Numbered from the stretch's first letter, positions 1-6,397 are shown. The stretch: DNA of 7,695 nucleotides from Oscillospiraceae bacterium (GCA_017936985.1 JAGBEM010000124.1:1-7695), one strand, 5' to 3'. A program made the numbers and translations. Notes: generated by a model not told the origin, from the letters alone.

Positions 1-160
1 GCAACACCGCATAATGGGGCAAGGAGATTCGGCGAGAGATTTTGACCCAAGCGAAAGTATGGAAAATGCGGGAATACTCGATGTATTTCCCATTTTTCAT
101 ACTGCACGATTGGGGCAAAAGATCCGCTGAAGCCCGCGGCTCCCATTGTGCGGTGTTGCC
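1..160. repeat. MITE-like long palindromic element
   Basis: The whole segment is an imperfect palindrome. Bases 1-18 (GCAACACCGCATAATGGG) match the reverse complement of 142-159 at 17 of 18 positions. Inner arms also pair: 41-53 with 108-120 (11 of 13), 57-68 with 91-102 (11 of 12), and 70-77 with 83-91 (one bulged base), closing on a short loop near 78-82. A C at 160 suggests the true end is GGCAACACCGC and that one more base lies left of the window, so any left target duplication cannot be seen. Terminal inverted repeats plus nested arms and no coding capacity fit a miniature inverted-repeat transposable element. A structured RNA or strong transcription barrier downstream of the operon is the alternative. 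There is no clear T-run, so an ordinary intrinsic terminator is less likely. Confidence 0.55.
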
Positions 161-198
161 TTAAGGAAGAAACTCTCTGGGGATATTCGATGCCACAT

Positions 199-413
199 TC
201 ACGGATGGGAACTATTCATGCCCCACTCACAATTGTAGCGTTTTTTAAACATGTAGCGATATTTTAATGTGTGAATAAAGCAAGTTACCCCAAGCAGAAA
301 ACATATAGAAATCTCTATTTGACAGGAGAGAGCGATCACCGCCGCAACATACGCAACGAGCAAAACCGAGGCAGATGCAATAAACTTCCAATTTAAGATT
401 TTTTCTTCTTCAC
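199..413 (-). pseudogene. Possible fifth operon gene: small two-helix membrane protein, frameshifted at an A6 run
   Basis: A GTG at 413-411 overlaps the TGA of the upstream membrane-protein gene by 4 nt (GTGA), a typical coupled start. Read directly it gives only five codons and a stop. A run of six A's on the minus strand sits right there (401-406 region). If one A is added or re-read, the frame stays open to a TGA at 199-201. The product would be 71 residues: a start of MKKKKILNWKF, hydrophobic stretches at about 11-30 and 33-50, then a basic tail with KYRYMFKKRYN. The Lys-rich start, two helices and positive end look like a real small membrane protein. It may be a decayed gene, a slippage-expressed gene or a sequencing error in the homopolymer. 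No family is recognised, and chance hydrophobicity from T-rich DNA cannot be excluded. Confidence 0.38.
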
Positions 414-1441
414 ACGTTTTCTGCTCGTGCCATTGCCAGCTGGAAGTCCTTGGCGTCAGTGAAAATTTCCTGCTTGTAGGGATTCTTCTTCTGTTCCTTG
501 GAGCGCTTGATAATCAGCGCCAGAGCCAGCACATTGATGGCCAGCGAAGCAATGGAAATCACGCCCTGGGGAACAGGATTTACCAGGGTCGGACGGATAG
601 CGGCATCCATGAAGCCGTCAGCATACAGCACCGGGAGGGTAGTGAAGATGCTCCTATTCTGGAACAGGGGGAACACCTGAGCGAACATACACCACAGAGC
701 CAGGGTATTTGCCCGGTTCTGGATCCAGCCGCCCTTATTCCACAGGGCATTAGCAACAGTGGGAGCCAGCAGCAGCGCCAGACCGCAATACCATGTGTGG
801 GTAGGCAGATTCAGATAGGTGTACTGGAAGTTCCAAACATCGTAAGCCAGGATATACAGCCAGATCATATCGGGCCACAGCATATCTTTCTTATCTTTGG
901 AAACGTAGATACCCCACCAGCCGGTCATGCAGAAGATGTTGATGATACCGGCAGCGCCGTTGAGCCAGTTCCACCAGCCACCATAGAGCCAGACATTTTC
1001 GCTGGACAGCCACCAGCCGTCGGGAGAAAGGGCACCCTTGATGCCGGATTCGAAGTCGCTGACCACAGCAATCAGGATATTGGCGGCCACGATCAGGAAG
1101 GGGAACACCTTGAACCAATCCGTTTTGCCGATGGACCACTTGTATTTCAGCATCATAAAGCCGATGCAGCCCAATGTCGCGGCATAGAGCTTGAAATAAT
1201 GGAACCAGCTGTTCATGTAGACATAGGTGGGATTATTCAGCGCCCACTGGGCACCCATAGCAGCGCCTACATAAATGGAGATAAAGTAAATAGTCAGACC
1301 TGCGGGCAGAACCAGGAAGCAGGCAATGCCGCCCCATTTTGTCCGGCGTGCAAATTCATTGGCGAGAATCAGACCCACAAATACCATCAGCCAGCCAAGA
1401 AGCTGGAAACCGGCGGTTTCGCCATAAATCTGGAATAACAT
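410..1441 (-). CDS. Trp-rich polytopic membrane protein (DUF5692-like), function unknown
   Basis: This is a 343-residue integral membrane protein with about eight or nine hydrophobic helices (roughly 10-29, 38-60, 80-98, 110-128, 158-180, 190-206, 214-233, 244-262, 293-312) and a basic, soluble C-terminal tail (312-343). It is strikingly rich in tryptophan, with 21 residues including clusters at 143-144, 151-159 and 175-176, mostly near predicted helix ends. From memory it resembles proteins annotated DUF5692, which have no assigned function; this was not checked by search. There is no signal peptide separate from the first helix and no heme or metal motif I can name. The ATG at 1441 is supported by TAAGGAGG seven bases upstream; that ribosome site contains the hypA stop codon, so translation is probably coupled. 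As the membrane member of a redox/nickel operon it could be a membrane anchor, quinone-linked partner or transporter; this is inference. Confidence 0.85.
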   Translation of the reverse strand: MLFQIYGETAGFQLLGWLMVFVGLILANEFARRTKWGGIACFLVLPAGLTIYFISIYVGAAMGAQWALNNPTYVYMNSWFHYFKLYAATLGCIGFMMLKYKWSIGKTDWFKVFPFLIVAANILIAVVSDFESGIKGALSPDGWWLSSENVWLYGGWWNWLNGAAGIINIFCMTGWWGIYVSKDKKDMLWPDMIWLYILAYDVWNFQYTYLNLPTHTWYCGLALLLAPTVANALWNKGGWIQNRANTLALWCMFAQVFPLFQNRSIFTTLPVLYADGFMDAAIRPTLVNPVPQGVISIASLAINVLALALIIKRSKEQKKNPYKQEIFTDAKDFQLAMARAENV

Positions 1442-1453
1442 AAGATAACCTCC

Positions 1454-1798
1454 TTACATGACTTCTACTTCTTTGATGTTTAGTTCGTTTCCCTTCAGAA
1501 GCCAGGTCTTCTCACTGCCACAATATGGGCAGATGCGACCGTGCTGCACAGTGGGGTATTCCTGCTTGCAGCCGTCACACCAGGTAATTGCCGGCAGGAT
1601 TTCCACCTTCATTGCGCAGCCTGTGAGCATAGGCTTCTTTTTGATGGCCCATTCCCAGCAATCGGTGAGATAGTGAGGGATCACCGTGGATACCTCACCA
1701 ATCTCAATGGTTACGCTCTGGATCTGGGTCACATCATTTTCTTTGGCGACTTCTTCCAAAGAGTCGATAATATGAAACACAACACCCAGTTCGTGCAT
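1454..1798 (-). CDS. hypA: HypA-type nickel metallochaperone
   Basis: The 114-residue product has the usual HypA length and layout. It begins Met-His-Glu; His2 and Glu3 belong to the N-terminal nickel site of the family, which also fixes the start codon. The zinc-binding knuckle is intact: C74-x2-C77 and C90-x2-C93 in the segment running from WCDGC to CPYC. HypA takes nickel and, with the GTPase HypB, passes it to the large subunit of [NiFe]-hydrogenase; in some bacteria it also serves urease. The start lies one base after the stop of the oxidoreductase gene, and its AAGGAG ribosome site is inside the end of that gene. No hydrogenase or urease gene is nearby, so the client enzyme is unknown. 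Assignment to the family is secure; the target is not. Confidence 0.93.
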   Translation of the reverse strand: MHELGVVFHIIDSLEEVAKENDVTQIQSVTIEIGEVSTVIPHYLTDCWEWAIKKKPMLTGCAMKVEILPAITWCDGCKQEYPTVQHGRICPYCGSEKTWLLKGNELNIKEVEVM

Positions 1799-1799
1799 C

Positions 1800-4571
1800 T
1801 TACTGCTCCTTTTTCTTGGAGAACTTGATCTTCAGGGCCTGCTTTGCACCGTTTCCCAGAACATAAGGCAACTTCTTCTCGCTGGGGATCATGTTGGAAC
1901 ACTCGGGGCGCTCACGATGGAGCTTAATGGCACCGAATTCACACTTGGTGGTGCAGACACCGCAGCCGATGCACTTGTTGGGATCAACGACGGATGCACC
2001 GCAGCCCAGGCATCTTGCCGTTTCTGCCTTGACCTGCTCTTCCGTGAAGGGGAGCTTTGCATCCCGGAAGGACTTCTTGTGGTCCAAATCAGCACGGGTG
2101 CCGGGAATCTGACGGGAAGCGTTATCGTACTGCTCTACCTTGATGTTGTCCTTATCCAGGGCGATAAACTCACGACGGTTACGGCCAATGGTCAGACTAG
2201 AGTGAGGCTGCACGAACCGGTGGATGGAGATAGCACCCTCACGGCCAGCAGCGATGGCATCGATGGCAAACTTGGGGCCGGTGTACACATCGCCGCCAAC
2301 GAAGATATCGGGTTCCGCGGTCTGATAGGTAAGGCTGTCTGCAACTGCACCATTTCCGCGGCCCAGTTCCACCTTGGAGCCCTTCAGCAGATCACCCCAC
2401 AGAATGCTCTGACCGATGGACAGGAATACCCGGTCGCAGGGAACGGTCTTGGTGTCATTTTCATCATAGGTGGGTGCAAACTTGCCTTCTGCGTTCCAAA
2501 CGCTGACGCAGCGCTTGAAGACGATGCCGGTGACCTTGCCGTTTTCGGTGAGGATTTCCTTGGGACCCCAACCGCAGTTAATGGTCACATCTTCTTCCTG
2601 CGCCTCTGCAATTTCTTCCTCGGAGGCGGGCATCTTGTCACGAGGCTCTAAGCAGAACATGGACACGGACTCAGCGCCGCAGCGCTGGGCGGTTCTTGCC
2701 ACGTCGATGGCCACATTGCCGCCGCCAACAACCACAGCCTTGCCGGTTACAGGATAGCTTTCGTCAGCGCCGACAGTGCGAAGGAAGTCCACGGCGGTCA
2801 TGACACCTTCTGCATCCTCACCGGGGATACCCGCTTTGCGTCCGCCCTGGCAGCCGATGGCAATGTAGAATGCCTTGTAACCCTGTGCACGCAGTTCGTC
2901 CAGCGTCACATCCTTGCCCACTTCAATGCCGCACTTGATCTCCACGCCCATGGCCTTGATGATGTCGATTTCGGCATCGATCACATCTTTCTCCAGCTTG
3001 AAGCTGGGGATGCCGTAGCGGAGCATACCGCCGGGCTTTTCGTTCTTTTCGAAAATCACGGGGGAGTAACCCTTTTCAGCCAGATAGAAAGCACAGCTTA
3101 ATCCCGCAGGGCCTGCGCCGATGATAGCGACCTTCTCAGAGAAGGAGCCGTTGAGGGAGGGAACCACCTTTTTGGGGATATAGCGGGTTTCTGCGTTCAG
3201 ATCCTGCTGGGCAATGAACTTCTTGACCTCGTCAATGGCGATAGCCTGGTCGATGGAGCCTCTGGTACAGGCGTCCTCACAGCGGCGGTTGCAGATGCGG
3301 CCGCAGATAGCGGGCAGGGGATTATCTTTCTTGATCAGCGCCAGGGCTTCGGTGTAGCGGCCCTGAGCGGCCATCTTCAGGTAACCCTGGACGGCAATGT
3401 GTGCAGGACATGCAGTCTTGCAGGGAGCGGTACCGGTATCGTAGCAGTTGATGCGGTTGTTGTCCCTATAGTTTTCATCCCACATATGGGGGCCCCATTT
3501 CATCTCGCTGGGCAGGGGATGCTTGGGATACTCTACCTGCTTGCCGTCCTTGGTGCACAGTTTCTGACCCAGCTTCACAGCACCGGCAGGGCAGACCTCC
3601 ACGCACTTGCCGCAGGCAACGCAGTCGTCCTTTTCCACCCGTGCCACATAGGCGCTTCTGGACAGGTTGGGGGTGTTGAACAGCTGGGAGGTACGCAGAG
3701 CATAGCAGACATTGATGTTGCAGTTGCAGATGGCGAAGATTTTGTCTGCACCGTCAATGTTGGTGATCTGATGGACGAAGCCGTTTTCCTCGCCCTTGCG
3801 GAAGATTTCCAGAGCCTCTTCCTTGGTGATGTAGCGGCCACCCTTACCGGTTTCCACCACGTAATCAGCCATGTCGCCCACGGCAACACACCAGCCTTCG
3901 GGGTCATCGGCACAGCCTTCATCGAAGGTCAGACGGGATTTGCGGCAGGAGCAGGGAGATGCGGCGTACTTGCCCTCATACTTATCCAGCCAGTGGGAGA
4001 TATGTTCCACCGAAATGGACTGGTTCTCGGTTTCGATGGCCTTTTCCACAGGGATCACGTGCATGCCGATGCCGGCGCCTCCGGGAGGTACCATGGGGGT
4101 GACCTTCTCCAGAGGCAGACGACTCATCCGCTCGAAGAAACGACCCATTTCGGGATATTTCTTCAGGATGGTGTCATTCATGTTGGTAAATTCCGCACTG
4201 CCGGGAACGAACATGGGCAGGACCCACTGCTTGGTGCGGGTGGGATTCTCCCAGTTGTACTCCAGAATGCCCATGAAGGACATATCCCCCAGGAGCTTTT
4301 CCAGCTCTGTTTCGCTCTTTCCGGTGAGCTTAACCATATCCTCCATGGTCTTGGGCTTTCTCACACCCATCTTCAGAGCCACCTCTGCCTGCTCGTCGGT
4401 TAAGAGAGTAGCAAGACCCCAGTACTCGGGATCGTACTTGTTGAGCTTTTGAAATCCCAGCTTTACGGGGATCCGGTTGGTGATCATTTTGCCTAAGTCT
4501 AAAATGATCTGCCTGGGATTTTCTTCTTTATCTACCCACTCGGGATAGAAACCTGCCAGATAATCTGCCAT
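1800..4571 (-). CDS. Multi-domain Fe-S flavoprotein oxidoreductase (GltD/NfnB-like core with N-terminal Cys-rich module)
   Basis: This 923-residue cytoplasmic redox protein has four parts. Residues 1-200 include a helical, winged-helix-like stretch (about 55-105). Residues 205-290 are a Cys-rich module (C207, C209, C220, C228, C282, C284, C289), followed by a ferredoxin motif C317-C320-C323-C327-P. Residues 376-455 form the helical Fe-S domain of the GltD/dihydropyrimidine dehydrogenase type (C376, C384, C388, C423, C427, C431, C435). Residues 480-790 are the two-Rossmann flavoprotein core: GAGPAG at 485-490 for FAD, GGGNVA at 616-621 for NAD(P)H, and GGD at 759-761. A C-terminal Cys-rich part (C854, C857, C867, C870, C873, C877) holds another [4Fe-4S] motif. 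The protein probably moves electrons between NAD(P)H and ferredoxin-like or membrane partners; the substrate is unknown. AAAGGAG inside the hypB end serves ATG 4571, 3 nt after the hypB stop. Confidence 0.9.
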   Translation of the reverse strand: MADYLAGFYPEWVDKEENPRQIILDLGKMITNRIPVKLGFQKLNKYDPEYWGLATLLTDEQAEVALKMGVRKPKTMEDMVKLTGKSETELEKLLGDMSFMGILEYNWENPTRTKQWVLPMFVPGSAEFTNMNDTILKKYPEMGRFFERMSRLPLEKVTPMVPPGGAGIGMHVIPVEKAIETENQSISVEHISHWLDKYEGKYAASPCSCRKSRLTFDEGCADDPEGWCVAVGDMADYVVETGKGGRYITKEEALEIFRKGEENGFVHQITNIDGADKIFAICNCNINVCYALRTSQLFNTPNLSRSAYVARVEKDDCVACGKCVEVCPAGAVKLGQKLCTKDGKQVEYPKHPLPSEMKWGPHMWDENYRDNNRINCYDTGTAPCKTACPAHIAVQGYLKMAAQGRYTEALALIKKDNPLPAICGRICNRRCEDACTRGSIDQAIAIDEVKKFIAQQDLNAETRYIPKKVVPSLNGSFSEKVAIIGAGPAGLSCAFYLAEKGYSPVIFEKNEKPGGMLRYGIPSFKLEKDVIDAEIDIIKAMGVEIKCGIEVGKDVTLDELRAQGYKAFYIAIGCQGGRKAGIPGEDAEGVMTAVDFLRTVGADESYPVTGKAVVVGGGNVAIDVARTAQRCGAESVSMFCLEPRDKMPASEEEIAEAQEEDVTINCGWGPKEILTENGKVTGIVFKRCVSVWNAEGKFAPTYDENDTKTVPCDRVFLSIGQSILWGDLLKGSKVELGRGNGAVADSLTYQTAEPDIFVGGDVYTGPKFAIDAIAAGREGAISIHRFVQPHSSLTIGRNRREFIALDKDNIKVEQYDNASRQIPGTRADLDHKKSFRDAKLPFTEEQVKAETARCLGCGASVVDPNKCIGCGVCTTKCEFGAIKLHRERPECSNMIPSEKKLPYVLGNGAKQALKIKFSKKKEQ

Positions 4572-4574
4572 TTC

Positions 4575-5252
4575 TCATACTCCTTTCCAATTCTTTACTT
4601 CTTCTTTCAGCCAATCAGCCACCGCATCCACACCCTCGCCGGTTTTGGCGCTGATGGGGAAGATTTTTGCTTGGGGATTGCGCATATGGATGTACTCGGT
4701 GCATTTTTCAAAGTCAAAATCAAAGTAGGGCGCTACATCGATCTTATTGATCAGGACGGTATCGCAGACCTGAAACATCAGCGGGTACTTCAGCGGCTTG
4801 TCGTGTCCCTCCGGCACGGAGAGGATTGCCATGTTTTTCACTGCGCCGGTGTCAAACTCCGCGGGGCAAACCAAATTACCCACATTTTCCAAAACCACCA
4901 GGTCGGCTTCACCGGCATCCAGACCGTCCATACCCTGGCGGGTCATAGCCGCATCCAGGTGGCACATGCCGCCGGTGTGGAGCTGGATGGCCTTGGCGCC
5001 GGTGGCGGCGATAGTGACAGCGTCCACATCCGAGTCAATGTCCGCCTCCATCACACCGATCTTCAGATCCTCTTTCAAAAGCTCAATCAGCCGGGTCAGG
5101 GTGGTGGTTTTGCCGCTTCCGGGAGAAGACATCAGGTTCAGAAGATAGATTCCCTTCTGCTTCAGTTCTTCCCGAAGTTTCTCTGCCTGGGCATCGTTGT
5201 TTGCGAATACACTTTGCTTAACTTCCAAAATTCTTACCTTTTCCAAAAGCAT
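4575..5252 (-). CDS. hypB: HypB-type nickel-insertion GTPase
   Basis: The 225-residue product is a SIMIBI-class GTPase that drives nickel delivery with HypA. Visible motifs are the P-loop SSPGSGKTT (42-50), the GTP/metal switch with Cys97-His98 in GGMCHLDA, Cys129 in ENVGNLVCP, the guanine-specificity NKID (169-172) and SAK (201-203). Cys97, His98 and Cys129 match the metal site of the G domain. The N-terminal CxxCGC nickel motif and His-rich stretch found in some HypBs are absent, so this is the short form. It is the first gene of the operon. The ATG at 5252 has AAAGGAG only 2 nt upstream, which is close. A TTG two codons in (5244-5246) would have an 8-nt spacing and may be the real start. 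A FadR-type operator touches the ribosome site. Confidence 0.94.
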   Translation of the reverse strand: MLLEKVRILEVKQSVFANNDAQAEKLREELKQKGIYLLNLMSSPGSGKTTTLTRLIELLKEDLKIGVMEADIDSDVDAVTIAATGAKAIQLHTGGMCHLDAAMTRQGMDGLDAGEADLVVLENVGNLVCPAEFDTGAVKNMAILSVPEGHDKPLKYPLMFQVCDTVLINKIDVAPYFDFDFEKCTEYIHMRNPQAKIFPISAKTGEGVDAVADWLKEEVKNWKGV

Positions 5253-5254
5253 CG

Positions 5255-5261
5255 CTCCTTT
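5255..5261 (-). promoter_or_regulatory. hypB ribosome binding site with short spacing
   Basis: AAAGGAG on the minus strand ends 2 nt before ATG 5252 and 8 nt before an in-frame TTG at 5246-5244. The spacing argues that TTG deserves consideration as the start. The difference is only two residues and changes no motif. Confidence 0.7.
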
Positions 5262-5274
5262 CTGGTCATACCAG
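5262..5274. promoter_or_regulatory. FadR-type operator of the hyp operon
   Basis: CTGGTCATACCAG is a perfect 13-bp palindrome of the form CTGGTnnnACCAG, the classical FadR-subfamily GntR operator pattern (TGGTnnnACCA). It lies directly against the hypB ribosome site, about +20 to +33 relative to the predicted start of transcription, so bound protein would block elongation or initiation. Its likely ligand is the GntR-family protein encoded divergently from 5448. Confidence 0.7.
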
Positions 5275-5300
5275 TATAACGGTATTTTTCTACTGATTAT

Positions 5301-5329
5301 AGTTTAAGTTTATTTGGGATAACTGTCAA
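5301..5329 (-). promoter_or_regulatory. Predicted sigma-A promoter of the hyp operon
   Basis: On the minus strand TTGACA (5324-5329), a perfect -35 box, is followed after 17 nt by TAAACT (5301-5306), a 4 of 6 match to TATAAT. A perfect TATAAT (5296-5301) overlaps but is 22 nt from the -35 box. Transcription would begin near 5295, leaving a leader of about 42 nt that contains the 5262-5274 operator. Confidence 0.6.
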
Positions 5330-5343
5330 CTATCAACTGGAAA

Positions 5344-5360
5344 TTCTATGTTTTATAGAA
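5344..5360. repeat. Small inverted repeat between the divergent promoters
   Basis: TTCTAT (5344-5349) and ATAGAA (5355-5360) are perfect inverted repeats around a 5-nt T-rich loop. The site sits between the two predicted promoters and could bind a second regulator. No family pattern is recognised, and it may be chance in AT-rich DNA. Confidence 0.3.
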
Positions 5361-5370
5361 AAATCTCAGG

Positions 5371-5399
5371 TTGAAATTCGACAGTTTGCATGATAAAAT
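5371..5399 (+). promoter_or_regulatory. Predicted promoter of the GntR regulator gene
   Basis: TTGAAA (5371-5376) and TAAAAT (5394-5399) are separated by exactly 17 nt. A TG at 5391-5392 also makes an extended -10 (TGnTAAAAT). Transcription would start near 5406, just before the operator at 5414-5424. Confidence 0.65.
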
Positions 5400-5406
5400 T
5401 AATTCG

Positions 5407-5424
5407 TGGTATGTGGTATAACCA
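5407..5424. promoter_or_regulatory. FadR-type operator for autoregulation, with extra half-site
   Basis: TGGTATAACCA (5414-5424) is a TGGTnnnACCA palindrome like the one before hypB. A second TGGTAT half-site at 5407-5412 lies 7 bp upstream as a direct repeat. The site begins only a few bases after the predicted transcription start of the regulator gene, so binding should shut off its own promoter. Confidence 0.68.
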
Positions 5425-5434
5425 AGATATTTGC

Positions 5435-5440
5435 AGGAGG
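5435..5440 (+). promoter_or_regulatory. Ribosome binding site fixing the regulator start
   Basis: AGGAGG lies 7 nt before ATG 5448. This decides for 5448 rather than the upstream in-frame GTG at 5406, which has no ribosome site and would place the operator inside the coding region. Confidence 0.85.
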
Positions 5441-5447
5441 ATGCCAT

Positions 5448-6155
5448 ATGAATTTTGAACAGCTTTACGCGCCCAGTTTAAAAGAACTGTTTGTACAGAA
5501 ATTGCAGGGGATGATTTTGTCCGGAGAACTGCCTATGGAAGAAAAACTACCCTCAGAGCGGGAACTTTGCCAGCAGATGGGTGTCTCGCGTGCTGTTGTC
5601 AACGGCGGCATTACAGAACTGGCTCGTCAGGGCTTTTTGGAAGTGCGTCCCCGTCAGGGCGCCTATGTTGCCGACTATCGCCGTGATGGAAACATGGAGA
5701 CCCTTATGGCCATTATGGACTATAATGGCGGGATGCTCGGCAAAGAGGAGATCCGCTCCATTCTGGAAGTCCGCTGGGGCTTGGAGCAGATGACCCTGCA
5801 TCGGGTCATGGACAACGCCAGCGATGCACAACTGGAGCAGTTAGGAAAGTTTGTAGATCAACTGGGCGAGCATCCTACCCCGGCGCAAGCAGCGGAGATT
5901 GCCTTCGCGTTCCACCACGAGATGACGCTGATGGGCGGAAACCACATTCTGCCGCTGATCTACACCTCTTTCAAAGTACCCTGTACAGCACTTTGGGTTC
6001 GATTCTGTAAAAAATATGGGGTAGCTGCCCTTCGTAGCAATGTGGAAGAGTTGTACCGGCATCTGCTCAATCGTGATAAAGAGGGCGCAAGACGCTGGAG
6101 TAATGTATATTTAGCAGAGGCCATTAATGGCACACAGCAAATCTACGAAGCATAA
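5448..6155 (+). CDS. GntR-family transcriptional regulator, FadR subfamily
   Basis: The 235-residue product has an N-terminal winged helix-turn-helix of the GntR type (about 8-75). It shows the usual LPSERELC and GVSRAVV segments and the wing FLEVRPRQGAYV. The all-helical C-terminal part (about 90-230) fits a FadR/FCD-type effector domain. Candidate metal or ligand residues include His in FHHEMTLMGGN and the His of EELYRHLLNRD; the first FCD Asp is not obvious. Such proteins usually repress nearby genes and release DNA on binding an acyl-CoA, organic acid or similar metabolite; the ligand cannot be read from sequence. The gene is divergent from the hyp operon, and both sides carry a TGGTnnnACCA palindrome, so it is very probably the operon's local regulator and autoregulated. 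No terminator is evident after its stop. Confidence 0.9.
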   Translation: MNFEQLYAPSLKELFVQKLQGMILSGELPMEEKLPSERELCQQMGVSRAVVNGGITELARQGFLEVRPRQGAYVADYRRDGNMETLMAIMDYNGGMLGKEEIRSILEVRWGLEQMTLHRVMDNASDAQLEQLGKFVDQLGEHPTPAQAAEIAFAFHHEMTLMGGNHILPLIYTSFKVPCTALWVRFCKKYGVAALRSNVEELYRHLLNRDKEGARRWSNVYLAEAINGTQQIYEA

Positions 6156-6397
6156 TCAATCCGCGCAAACCAGTTATTAAGAACCTTGGTCACGCTTTTA
6201 ATGCGCCATTTTGCGATTCATGCCCTGAAATCTGTGATGTACAGAATTCTGTCCAAATCCGGTTTGGAGGGCAAAATGAGGCAAATCAGTGCAAGCAAAC
6301 GTAGTCAAAACGTAGTCGAAATTGCGAAAACAGACTACTGCGGTTTTGGGCGAGTATTATCTTTCATTCTATCACATCCGTCAATATCCCGCTACAG
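6156..6397. other. Non-coding stretch with tandem 11-mers and a 12-bp palindrome
   Basis: No convincing gene lies between the regulator stop and the isochorismatase terminator. An 88-codon plus-strand frame here lacks a ribosome site and runs through the terminator hairpin. Visible structure includes ACAGAATTCTGT (6241-6252, perfect palindrome), TCCAAA/TTTGGA arms (6252-6257 and 6263-6268) and two tandem units AAACGTAGTC(A/G) at 6297-6307 and 6308-6318. The repeats could be a protein-binding site or the scar of an integrated element; nothing here proves either. Confidence 0.4.

Noticed and set aside
57..102. GTATG...CATAC arms as a NikR-type operator near the operon end
   Set aside because: The spacing is far too long and the arms belong to the nested stems of the palindromic element.
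797..1438. Plus-strand 213-codon frame opposite the membrane protein
   Set aside because: Shadow of the minus-strand gene; the composition is low-complexity hydrophilic with no ribosome site or motif.
3399..4403. Long plus-strand open frame (334 codons) opposite the oxidoreductase gene
   Set aside because: It is antisense to a strongly supported multi-domain protein, has no family motifs, and its length follows from the codon bias of the real gene.
410..5252. Calling the operon a [NiFe]-hydrogenase locus
   Set aside because: No large-subunit nickel-binding CxxC pairs or small-subunit pattern is present in any product; only the maturation proteins HypA and HypB are seen.
5266..5271. TCATAC, a half-site of the nickel regulator NikR
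   Set aside because: NikR operators need GTATGA and TCATAC separated by 16 bp. The matching half is absent at the right distance, and the bases are better explained as the centre of the FadR-type palindrome.
5406..5447. Upstream GTG start for the regulator, adding 14 residues
   Set aside because: There is no ribosome site. It would overlap the predicted operator and start of transcription, while ATG 5448 has a perfect AGGAGG at 7 nt.
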